The notes beneath the pieces were generated by a model. The model did not search any database. It had not been told where the DNA came from and saw only the letters and a list, made by a program, of their open reading frames with translations. A stretch of 64,000 nt of DNA from Manihot esculenta (Eukaryota > Streptophyta > Magnoliopsida > Malpighiales > Euphorbiaceae), in contig NC_035161.2 of NCBI RefSeq assembly GCF_001659605.2, forward strand, positions 6,637,662 through 6,701,661. The letters run 5' to 3'. Positions 39,187-49,330 of this stretch are shown one piece after another. The position numbers and the translations under genes are program-made. Numbering within the stretch: position 1 is the first letter of the stretch; each line of letters begins with the position of its first letter.

Positions 39187-40798
39187 ATGGCTAACAATTG
39201 TGTTATATATTCAACATCTGAGAAGAATCCAAATTGCTTCTCTCCCTCTTCTTCTTCTTCTTCTTCTGGGATGGTTCTTGTTGACATTGCTTCTCTTTCT
39301 CTTAGTCCCAGCTATGGAGTGATACCACCTTCTTCTTCTTCTTCTTCTTCTTCGATGGAAACTGGGAGAGGCTCTTGGGTTTTTTCTTTAATGGGGAAAG
39401 GTTCTGATTGTAGTGATGTGTTTTTAGAGAACAATGACACTGAAAATCACAATGCGAACTCAAACGATGAGAACCCTAACAATGAAAATATCAACAGTGG
39501 GAAGGAAACAGATAGTGGACAGTCAAAGCTCTGTGCAAGAGGCCATTGGAGACCTGCAGAAGATACCAAGCTTAAGGAACTCGTTGCCCATTATGGCCCT
39601 CAAAACTGGAACCTTATAGCTGAGAAATTAGAGGGCAGATCAGGTAAAAAAAAAAAAGAAAGAAAAAAAGAAAGAAAAACTGATAATTTCCTATTTTTCT
39701 TTTGATTTCTTGTAAAAAACTTTTGATATATGTGGAGTTTTATTTTATTTTTTTTCAAGGTAAGAGCTGCAGATTGAGATGGTTTAATCAGTTGGATCCA
39801 AGGATAAATAGAAGAGCTTTTACAGAAGAAGAAGAAGAAAGATTAATGCAAGCTCATAGACTTTACGGCAACAAATGGGCCATGATAGCCAGACTTTTCC
39901 CTGGAAGAACTGATAATGCTGTGAAGAATCATTGGCATGTTATCATGGCTAGAAAATATAGAGAACAATCAAGTGCTCATAGGAGGAGGAAGCTAACTCA
40001 ATCAGTCTACAGAAGATCGGAGGAAACTTCAAGCTTTCTCTGCAGAGATCCAGCCACAAGATCAGAACCACCACCACCGCCGCCGCCAACATACTGTCTT
40101 AACATCCCCAACGCTGTTGGGCTAACCAATCTATCTCCTTATCCTGTTGGACCCTTTAATGGTGGAGTTGATTATGGCTTAAATGGATCAAGAATCCAGC
40201 TCCCTCTGACTGGGTTTTGTGCACAGCAGACTCCTTTTGATTTCTTCCCTGGTGTGTGGATCCTTTTATAAACTATATCTCCTTTTCATTGCTGCAATTT
40301 TTTCATCTGGGTTTCAGTGCTGGTTCCTTCTGAGCTCCTTTTGCAATTGAACAAGTTTGATTGATTGGCTTATTCCCCATACTTTTTAGCTGCTTTAAAT
40401 TCTGTATTGCCATGGATTTTTTAGAAAAGAGAGTTCCTTTTGCATATTTTGTGATTGTTTTTGTGTTTACTTTTCATTTTCTTGCAGGTCCCAAGAGCAA
40501 TGACATGATAGGCAGCATTTTCAGCCATAGGCCAGCTGATGAACCCCACAATTCTAGTTTCTACCCTCAAAGACACCATGACACAATGGCAATGCAACAG
40601 TCAAATTATCAAACACCTTATTATTTATCAGCATCAACACCACCACCGCCACCACCACCGCCACCACCTCAAGTTTCAGCAACTGAACCTTCGCCATCTT
40701 CTTCATCATCATCAGTAGCAGAGAACACAAGAACCGTCCATTTCGAGACTATTCCACCGCCACCATTCATTGACTTTCTTGGAGTTGGAGCCACTTGA
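39187..40798 (+). CDS. R2R3-MYB transcription factor, MYB105/MYB117 (LOF)-like, subgroup 21
   Basis: Exons 39187-39643, 39760-40251 and 40488-40798 join in frame to 419 aa. R2 starts at about residue 118 ([16 protein letters not shown]) and R3 follows ([17 protein letters not shown], ending [17 protein letters not shown]), with the regular tryptophan spacing of MYB repeats. The text [11 protein letters not shown] and the post-domain [11 protein letters not shown] match MYB105/MYB117 as I remember them; those proteins act at lateral-organ boundaries. The first intron lies at GRS-G in R2, a usual site. The N-terminus has two serine tracts and an Asn-rich acidic stretch. The C-terminus has two polyproline tracts of 7 and 10 residues. 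The start ATG has G at -3 and +4. An out-of-frame upstream ATG at 39179 overlaps it. MYB52/54 are less likely relatives. Confidence 0.92.
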
Positions 40799-41489
40799 AA
40801 AAGCTGAAAAGGGTTTGTTTTTCTTTTAGCTCAGAAGATCAGGGGGGCTTCATGTGGGTGTGCTCCAAAGTTAATTGAAAGGCCATTAGAGGTAAAAACA
40901 TAAGAAAAAAAGATTTTCCATTTGTTAAGCATTAATGATAAATCTTTTAATGTCATGTCATTACATCGTTCTCGTTTCTTGTAAGAAGTTGTGTGGTGAG
41001 ACATGAGACCCTTTCAGACACAAAATAAATCTTAATTTCATTTACTCTCACATTTCCCATATCATTACTACCATCAATTTATCTATATATTCTCTATAGA
41101 AATTTAGCTTTTATTTGCTACGACAAAACTAACGAGTCAAAGCGAATTACTTAAAAAGTTTAAATGAATTTCCGGTGAGAACTTTGCAGGTTATTGTCGG
41201 AAAATTGTTAGATATTGTTGGTATGCCACCTGCTGAAACGGTAATATCGTAATAAGAAAATAAAAACAATAGAAAATAATTATTATAAATAATTATTGAT
41301 AAATCTTTTTTTACTCTGACTCCATGATAAATCTGTTTATCTTCTTAGTTCATCATATGAGTCCATCAAATGGACCACTCAACGTCCTGTTTGATAATGA
41401 GACCTGTTAAAAAATAATCAGGGTCTATCGGGATGTTCCGGTGGAGACTCTCCGACATTTAAGTCAGATTTTATGAATTAGAGTATTAT
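40799..41489. other. MYB 3' region and intergenic DNA
   Basis: The 3' UTR probably extends to about 41040 (AATAAAT near 41023). Nothing else is recognised before the next LTR copy. Confidence 0.45.
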
Positions 41490-41934
41490 ATTTAAGCAAA
41501 AGTTGCCGATAAAAAAAATAAAAAAATAGAGTACCCCAAGGAAAAGAGAAGGAAGACCCTTTGAAAGAGAAGACCCCTTTTTTTTACCTGCCTCCTGTTC
41601 TTGCCATTATATTACCTGTTTATATCACTCAGTCTCGTACGTACGGACGTGTCAGACCCCCTTTCCACGCAGGTGGCCATTTCATCTTCTCCAGTGCGCA
41701 TGCGAATAGGACTTCGAGGTGTTTGGACCTACTATTCTCTCCAGCATTATTTCACTGGGTTGGACTTCTTTTTATTGGATCCGGGCTCATGGTGGATCTA
41801 GCCTACTCCGCGTATCCGGATCGAAACTTGAAACGCTGGGTCGATCTTGCTTAAGGAGGACTTGATGGACTTTGGGCTATTGTTCTCCTCTTGGACCCAG
41901 CCTCGCTCAGACAAGGAAAACTCGACCGTCATCA
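41490..41934 (-). mobile_element. Solo LTR of the Tat-like family (copy 5)
   Basis: The plus strand carries the family landmarks CGTACGTACGGACG, CCACGCAGGTGGCCATTTCA and GTGCGCATGCG, and ends GACCGTCATCA (LTR start on the minus strand). ATTAT follows at 41935-41939 and also occurs at 41485-41489, which would be a target duplication, but the left terminus is degraded. The left edge is approximate. Confidence 0.65.
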
Positions 41935-42593
41935 ATTATTATAATAAAAAATCCATTTTAATATATACTTAAATTAATATTAAAAATTTAATGTATATTC
42001 TTCATTTATATAAGTATGACAAATACATTTAATATACAATTTTAACTGTTACTCCTTTTCAAAAATAACTATATGGAATTGTTGCATATATAACCATTAG
42101 GATTTTAATTATTATTTATTCCGTCGTATAATTTTTATTTAATTTTTTATATATATTACAAGATAATATTTTTATAATTATATCTATTTTAAATGAATTT
42201 AATAATAATCCATACGATATCATATTATCTAAAATATGCGGAAGAGAAAAGCAAATTCTTTTTATTAAATACATGTGTTCTTGGTAGAGTAACAAAGAGA
42301 AACTAAATCAAAGCTTTAAATGAAAACATCCCTTTCTCAAGGGCCTGCAAAAATTCTACAAACAGAAGGGAAACAGCTGCAACACTTGGAATTCCAAATG
42401 ATGCATTCATGAAGGGAACTGTTGAAACATCTTCTTCTCATCAGCAGAATCTTATTCTGCAAACTCAACACAACCACCCACATGGATGCTTGCTGTTTGG
42501 AAAATTGCCTGCTCTCTTCTCTTCCTAATTTCCTCCCCTTTTAATTGTTATATGCTCCTATAACAAAACTATAATAATTATGATTGAGAATTT
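41935..42593. other. Intergenic DNA and 3' UTR of the EF-hand gene
   Basis: AT-rich to about 42240. The less AT-rich part from 42280 to 42593 is probably the 3' UTR of the minus-strand EF-hand gene. Confidence 0.45.
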
Positions 42594-43088
42594 TCATGAA
42601 AAACACTTGTCCATAAATCTCAAAAAATCAATAAATCGAACCCTTCCAAACCCATTATCTCCTCCAAGAACTGCATGGATCATTCTCTTACAATCCTCCA
42701 ATTGTTTCCCTTCCTTAAAACCCAGACCACATAGAACTCTCTGTAAATCTTTTGCATCAATGTATCCATCATTGTTCTCATCAAACACATCAAATGCTTC
42801 CTTCAACTCCTCCAAGCTCGGCTCTTCTTCCTCGAACAATCTCGAGAACTCTTCTGCTCCTAATAACATCTGTTCTTGATGCAGAAGCTCCTCATCGTCA
42901 CTGTCATGGCCAACTCCAAGCTGTTCCATCACAATTTTCAGCTCTTCTTGGTTTAGTTTCTCATCAGGGTCGCAACTTTTCTTGGTGCCTGCTGCTTTTG
43001 GAAAGAGAAATTTTTGCAGGGCCTGAAAATAGAATTGAAAACTAGAGAGAGTAACAGGATATGAGATGTTCACTAGCAGTTTCTCCAT
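42594..43088 (-). CDS. Calmodulin-like EF-hand protein (CML45/CML46-like)
   Basis: An intronless frame of 164 aa starts at ATG 43088-43086 on the minus strand. A hydrophobic N-terminal stretch (residues 1-30) is followed by an acidic linker and two C-terminal EF-hands. The first, FDVFDENNDGYIDAKDLQRV (about residues 98-118), has a complete 12-residue loop except that position 12 is Asp rather than the usual Glu. The second (about residues 135-155, GGDNGFGRVRFIDF) lacks the normal first acidic residue and is probably weak or non-binding. CLGL-type text LCGLGFKEG and DCKRMI between the hands is typical of this CML branch. The protein is expected to act as a calcium sensor; its targets are unknown. 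Confidence 0.88.
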   Translation of the reverse strand: MEKLLVNISYPVTLSSFQFYFQALQKFLFPKAAGTKKSCDPDEKLNQEELKIVMEQLGVGHDSDDEELLHQEQMLLGAEEFSRLFEEEEPSLEELKEAFDVFDENNDGYIDAKDLQRVLCGLGFKEGKQLEDCKRMIHAVLGGDNGFGRVRFIDFLRFMDKCFS

Positions 43089-43140
43089 TGTTGATAATGT
43101 GTATTTGATGGAGACTGGAGGAAGAAAGTAACTTGGCTAC

Positions 43141-43147
43141 ATATATA
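43141..43147 (-). promoter_or_regulatory. TATA box of the EF-hand gene
   Basis: TATATAT on the minus strand, 53 bases upstream of the ATG. This implies a very short 5' UTR. Confidence 0.5.
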
Positions 43148-44979
43148 GACTTAGGCCGCGGCCCGATTTTGATCAATAGAATTGAGGGCTCTAAACCGAA
43201 TTTCGAAATAACTTATGATTCGATTCAATTCGATTCGATATTCATCGAAAAATATTTAAACTGTATTTATTTTACATATGAATCTCACTTACGTTATGGG
43301 TTTACTACAGACCGAATTGATTTTGATTTATAAATTATTGACTGATTTTAATATGATTATAAATTCATATCATACTGTTATATTTGTGAGTTATAATTGT
43401 AGTTCCTAATTAGAGTAAGATAAGTATTTCTTGGATATCTATGTATTGTGGTGCAATGGTGCAAGGAATAAGGAAGAAAGTCTGCGGAGACTTAAACGAC
43501 AAGTAGTTGAGTTTAATGTTTGAGAGAAAGTAATTGGCATTGTGGTGTTAGTTTCCGAGGAAGCATGGAGATGGCAAACAAAGTCAGCAAAAGCAACATA
43601 CAATTATTTCTTTTTTGAACTTGCAAGAGAATCACCTTAGCAAAAGTGCTAACCTTCAAACATGGGTTTTAGAAACTAAAACTAAAATTATTTTATATAT
43701 TTTTAATAAATTATAATTAAAAATTTTGAATATTATATTATTTTTTTGTTTTATATTATTTAAATATATAAATTTTATATAATTTTTTGATAAAAAAATT
43801 GCTTATTCGTGATAGGTCAAAGGAATTTCTGGTTATTGTTTATAAGCTTCCTAGAAATTGTGCAGAAAATGGAAATACAGAACTAGACGTCTGCAAAAAA
43901 CAAAGTACTGACTCGACTAACAAGGTTATTTCTTAGGATTTAAGTAGTTGACCAAGTCGTTGTTTGTGAATAAAGAAATGAGAAAAACAGTTAATCTAGT
44001 TAAAAAAGTGATAGTGCTCATGGTCACGTCAACTGAATGTCACAATGTTCTTGATTGTAATTATAACCGGATTATAACTAAGTTTTAAAATTAAATTTTA
44101 AAAATAAATAATTGAAAAAAATTCAGCCGTTAAATTTAATAAAAATCAAATCGAATAAAAATCAAACCAAACAAATCAAATCTTATTTTTCCTAAACCTT
44201 CTCATAAAGTATTTGGGTTTGGTATGGTAACTTTCTAGAATTTTCCAGGAAATTGAGGTGCTTCAGCTTTTGTACAACATAATAATACAATCTTAAACTC
44301 TAAATCTTAAATTATATATATAATTTACAATTTAATTTTTAAAATTTAGCAAAATTTACTTTTTATTTTTATAGTTAATAATATAATTTTTAATTTTTTT
44401 ATCAATAAAATAGTATTTATATAAAATTTATTATTAGTCAACTATAAAATAGAAAAATCAACTAAATTATTATAAATATTAAAACTATAGAAACTAAATG
44501 GACTATATTGTTTTTTAAAATGAAATTCTAATAATTAAATTATTAAAATGTGATAATAAATTTTAATAAAAAATTTATTTTGTTAACATAATAAAATTTT
44601 AGATAAATTATTAATTATTAAAAATATTAAATTGCGAGTTTTATCAAATTTTACAGAATATATTATAAATTATTATTTTTATATATAAATATTAAATTAT
44701 CATAAATTGTAAATTTTTATGTTAATTTAATAAAAAATAAATTTCGAACGTGTAAATATTTGAATCATTAAAATTTAAAAATTATTTATTTATAAATTTA
44801 TAAATTAATTTATAAATATATTTATTTAATTAAAATTCAATAAAATCATTAATTAATTGAGCTGTTTGCGCATTATTTAATATTTGACTATCATAAAAGT
44901 GTTAAAATCATGCAAATTTTATAGAAAATTATTTAATTTTTTATACGAAATTAATATTTATGAATCTATTAATTAAAAT
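43148..44979. other. AT-rich spacer upstream of the EF-hand gene
   Basis: No gene is seen. A block at 43185-43335 contains ATTCGATTCAATTCGATTCG and CCGAATTGATTTTGATTTA and may be another fragment of the palindromic MITE-like family. A further fragment is near 44090-44180. Confidence 0.45.
44296..44680. repeat. Degraded MITE related to the one in the MADS intron
   Basis: It shares the interior ATTATAAATATTAAAACTAT and the ends AATTTACAATTTAATTTT and ATATTATAAATTATTA with 22568-22986. The boundaries are fuzzy. Confidence 0.5.
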
Positions 44980-45433
44980 TGATGACCGCCGGGTTTCACG
45001 CATTCAAGAAGGGGGCAGCCCCCAAAAATTACTCCAGTCCAAGATTCAGGAATCCTCCCTGTTGGATCAGATCGGCCCCTTCAACCCAGACATGACCTCA
45101 GAAAGTAGGTCGGGCCACTCACAAGCCCAGGCGCCCCAACCTTGAGCTTAGCCCAATAACGTGACATGAGGGAGGACGGCAGGCCCAGTCACCTCGCAGC
45201 CTTACCGCATGCGCGCCGGGAGAATTAAATGGCCGCCTGATGTGGAGAGGACATCTGTCGCCATTCATACGTACGAATCTATCCGACAGAGACAGGCGGT
45301 ACTGTAGCAAAGAGGCCGTTAGGCGTCGATAGTAGACAAAAGGAAAAAAAAGATAAAAGGCGAGGAACATCCTCCACAGGGGTTAAGCTTACACAACCAT
45401 TGTAAACCTTATTCTCTAGATCTCAAAATATCA
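44980..45433 (+). mobile_element. 5' LTR of a Tat-like Ty3/gypsy retrotransposon
   Basis: A 454-bp block starts TGATGACCGCCGGG and ends CAAAATATCA, followed at once by a primer-binding-type sequence. It is the reference copy for the five solo LTRs elsewhere in the window. The element's 3' LTR is not in the window, because the interior is expanded by later insertions and continues past the right edge. Confidence 0.8.
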
Positions 45434-45450
45434 ATTGGCGCCGTTTGTGG
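45434..45450 (+). other. Primer-binding site region
   Basis: ATTGGCGCCGTTTGTGG directly follows the LTR. TTGGCGCCG at this place is typical of plant Tat/Athila-type gypsy elements. Confidence 0.7.
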
Positions 45451-45513
45451 AAAATGAATGAGGTTTTCTCATCACCGGAGTTTCCTTTCCTGTAAAACCC
45501 ATTGAGATCCACA

Positions 45514-46874
45514 ATGACAAACCACAATGAAAATCACGCTGTTAACACCTCAAATGACCTGAGCTCTGCCCAGGAAGGGCAGCAGTTCTCTTTTTCCAGC
45601 CCCACAACCCCACCAGCCAACCACCAATGCTACCCGTTCCCTCACCAAGTTCAGCAGGAAACACGCTCCAAAACACCCTATCCAACTAAGAACTCCAAAC
45701 CATAGCCCTTCAATTACAAAACACCGCCCACTGGCTATGGCAAATGATGCAACAGAGGGGTCTCAATATCCCGTTGAATGTGTCTCCTGTAGTGGAGACA
45801 ACCCCTGTCGTAGAGCCTCAACACACCTTCAACCACCCGGCCCCTTAACAAAGCAGCCACAGAGCCGGAGTAGGAAGCAGAGGAGTTGGTGGAGAGGAGG
45901 AGCTAATAACTAGAGTTCAGGAGGAGCTAATAACTAGAGTTCATGGAAGGAGGGCAAGGGAGCTTATTGACAATGATGAAGCGGAAAGCTATTCTGCAGA
46001 AACGGCTAGGAGGATAAGGAGTGAGGAATGGAGAGAAGGATGTCGCCTAGAGAAGAGGCCAAGACAAGAGGAGGAAGACATGGATCAGAAGTTTCGGAAG
46101 ATGAGACAGTAGCTTCTGGCCGAGCTGGGGCCAAAAGAGAACAACCAGACTTTCTTGCCCACCTCTTCACTTTTCTTGGGGTGGATCCAATAGGAGACCA
46201 TCACCAAGAAATTTATGATGCCACCTATGGCAACGTATGATGAGGCAGAAAACCCGAGGGAGCACATCCTCAAATATAAGACCTTTATGGAGCTGCAGAC
46301 CTTGTCGGATGCCTTAATGTGCAAGGTGTTCCCTACAACGCTCACGGGACCGGTAAGGACTTGGTTCAATAGTTTGGAGACAGGAAGTATCAGGAGTTTT
46401 GGCGGCCTCGCCAACATCTTCGTCAGCCGGTTCATAGCAGGAGTACTAGCTGACAAAAAAACCAGTTATCTGGAGATAGTCAGACAAAAGAGAAATGAAT
46501 CCCTGAGGGAGTATGTAGCCCGTTTCAACATAGAGGCCCTATAGATCCTTGAGCTGGATAAAAGCCGGGCTGTGGAAGCCATACAGAAGGGGACCACCTC
46601 CCTTGAGTTCTTTGGCTCACTATGCCGAAAATCGCCCACCTCCTTAGCAGAGTTGATGAAGAGAGCGGAGAAGTATATAAGGCAAGATGATGCCTTAACA
46701 ACCAGCAGGTCCGCTAAAGAGGCTGCAGATAAAGGAAAAGATCCGGAAGAAAGGAGGTCGGACAGGCATGAGAGATGGCATAACAAAAGACCCGAGGTAT
46801 ACAAACAGCCCTGGGACAGAAGAGAGCAGAGACCACTCCCGCCTCGGGTCCCAGAAACGATAACCCCCCTCAAC
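45514..46874 (+). pseudogene. Decayed gag of the Tat-like element
   Basis: An N-terminal piece begins at ATG 45514 (MTNHNENHAV) and stops at 45705. The retrotransposon-gag domain is recognisable from about 46170 to 46545: ENPREHILKYKTFMEL, CKVFPTTLTGPVRTWF, GSIRSFGGLANIFVSRF and ESLREYVARF. It continues as an acidic/basic linker to ITPLN at 46874. Stops and frame changes break the frame several times. A Copia-like LTR interrupts it at 46875. No protease, reverse transcriptase or integrase of this element follows. Confidence 0.85.
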
Positions 46875-48302
46875 TGTTGGGAAATCCTGAGATTATTACA
46901 ACCCAAATTGCGCAGCGAAAAAATAAAAATCTCTGATTTCCTTTTCCAGAATCTGAGTGCTTCGTTTATTTCCAAGGAAGGATATGAGACTAACATGTTA
47001 ATCTCGTCGAGAAGATACAATGCCGGACTGATGGTGCTGCTTTTTCAAACGAACACCCTCAATGGTATCCACACGAACGTCTTCTATCTTTCTAGAGTGC
47101 TAGCTCTCTCAAGGATGGATAAATTATGTGCTCCACAATCTGTAACTGTTAGACTGAATTTTCTAAAAAAACCATCACTCCACAATTCGTAGAAGGAGTA
47201 TTTATATGTTTCAGTCTTTTTGTTTTTCCCAAAAGAGTTGTGTTCAGAGCCCACTATCACAATCTCGCAGATACTCAAATATCTTATGTGATAAAGTCCT
47301 TTATCTATAATAGTTATAGATAGACTGCAAATCTTTTAAATATTATTATCTTATAATAATAAATAATTAATAATAATAACACTTTATTATTATTAATTAT
47401 ATTAATGGGCTTTGGGCTTTTAGCCCATTAACATGTCATAGCACATCAACAACGTTCTTTTGTGTGTGACCCAATAGGCTCATATTAATTGGCAATAGGT
47501 CCAGTCCCACAAGGCCTATAAGTCATAAGTGGCCTCTAGCAAGATATTATGATTACCCAACTAATATGAGGATCAATAGTTCGATAAAGCCTAATAAATA
47601 AAACATGTATCAATCCCTTTGTCACACGATATCTAGTTTGAACATAAGTCATGGTCAATGTCAAACTTATAATGTTCAAACTTATGATTTCTCGATCTCT
47701 AAGTAAACTGATAAATTCAAATGATATTAATCACACTATCAATTCATTTGAGCACGGCCATGCATTTCTCAGTCTCACTTATTGAGGGGCCCAGAAGATA
47801 TCTCTCAAAGAAAGGGACAAATCCTATATTAATTGTTCAATATCCTCTACATAATTTCTATTATGCTCAATCATAACTTTTATGATTGTCCGATTAAAGA
47901 CAATGTTTGGTTATGTCAAAACATAATAGTTCTTATATTGAAAACTATGACAATCTCAAGTCAAAGGATTAAGACATAACTACTTTGAGATTCACTTATG
48001 ACAATAACCCATGTAGTGATCTCAATGCGGGTCCATCCAATACTTTGTTCTCTAACAAGTATCTATGATTATTGAATTATATCAACATATACATAATCAT
48101 CTCATGATTATCAATCAATAATCATACTAGCTATATTTTATTATTATAAACATAATAATAAGTAATCAGGGATGATAATTATTATTATGTAATATGCAAA
48201 CAAATAATAATGATGATAAAAATCTCTAATATTAATAACCAAAACGACATATAAAAAGGTTCAAGATAATGGTCTAGGGCAAATATACTAACAATTTCCT
48301 AA
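46875..48302 (-). mobile_element. Copia-like solo LTR inserted into gag
   Basis: It begins TGTTGGGAAATCC and ends CAATTTCCTAA, giving imperfect inverted ends (reverse complement TTAGGAAATTG), and interrupts the gag text after ITPLN. The left end contains GCGCAGCGAAAAAATAAAAA, which I associate with the 3' end of Copia LTRs, so minus orientation is likely. It is about 1.43 kb, AT-rich and without coding frames. No target duplication is visible and the terminal CA at the right seems lost. Confidence 0.55.
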
Positions 48303-48494
48303 GGAGATACAGGTAGATTGGCCAAGCTATTAAAGCAATTTGAATAAAAAATAATCTAAGTACAACTAAAGTACAAACCATAGGTAAATCTCATCCATCA
48401 AGGGGACACACGTTTTCATATTGTTATAAAAATTCAAGCAGTAGAAAGAAAAAGACAACGCAAGCATGAAAAGGAAAACATAGTCTTTATTTAT
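48303..48494. other. Internal sequence of the Tat-like host element
   Basis: Short remnant between the Copia-like LTR and the antisense ORF. The first bases (GGAGATACAGGTAGATTGG) could continue gag with a frameshift. Confidence 0.4.
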
Positions 48495-49330
48495 TTATTT
48501 ATCACCTATTACATCTGGCAAAATAATGCTAAGAGGCTCAAACTCAATAATTACATTGTCCCCTATGCTAACTACACTGTCACCCTCGAGAAGTCCAGTA
48601 CCCTCTATAAGCAGCGCGGCGTCATCACCCTCAACTTGGGAGCTCGGAGACCCATCACCCTCATCTTGGGGTCCAGTTGGCAAGGTTGGAGCGTTCTTGG
48701 ATAGAGGATTATCGTCCTCCCCATAGCGCACCTCTTCCCCATTGGAGTCTACCTCAGGGGCTCGGAGCCGAGCTAATGGAGTGGAGGGGGCATCCCTAGC
48801 CTCTTTCAAACCCTGGTTAAACCCAGAGGCGAACATGCGAAAAGCTCTATGCCACAACTCATTCTTCATTGTATCAGAAGCTTTGAACTCCGCAATTCGC
48901 GCTTCACAAGCCCCCTCGATCTTAGCCTTCAACTCAGGGGAGTCTTTATAATGTTGAAGATGATCTTCACAGGCTTGCCTGATTTCAGTTTGAAACTCTG
49001 AAGAGTCCTTGTACTCTCGCAGACACCTCTGACAAGCTTGATCGATCTCAGCTTCTAGTTCAGCAGATCCCTTAAACTCCTGCAGATACTCCTCACAAGC
49101 TAACCGGACCTTGTCTTCAGTTAACTTGGCATCCTCGAGAAGGGCAGAGCACCTCCCCTCTATGACCTTAACCTCCTGACAGAGCTGCTGGTTCTGAAGC
49201 TTCAAACCCTCTGCAGCCAAAGTTAGGATCTTCAGATCCTCGGTGCCTTTGTTCAGCTCTTGCTCGAGAACAACAACTCGGGCTAAGGCCTCCTCTTTCT
49301 GGGATTTCACAGTCTCGAAATGGGCCTAGG

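Noticed and set aside
41561..41854. Open frame of 97 codons on the plus strand
   Set aside because: It lies within solo LTR copy 5 and has no protein-family features.
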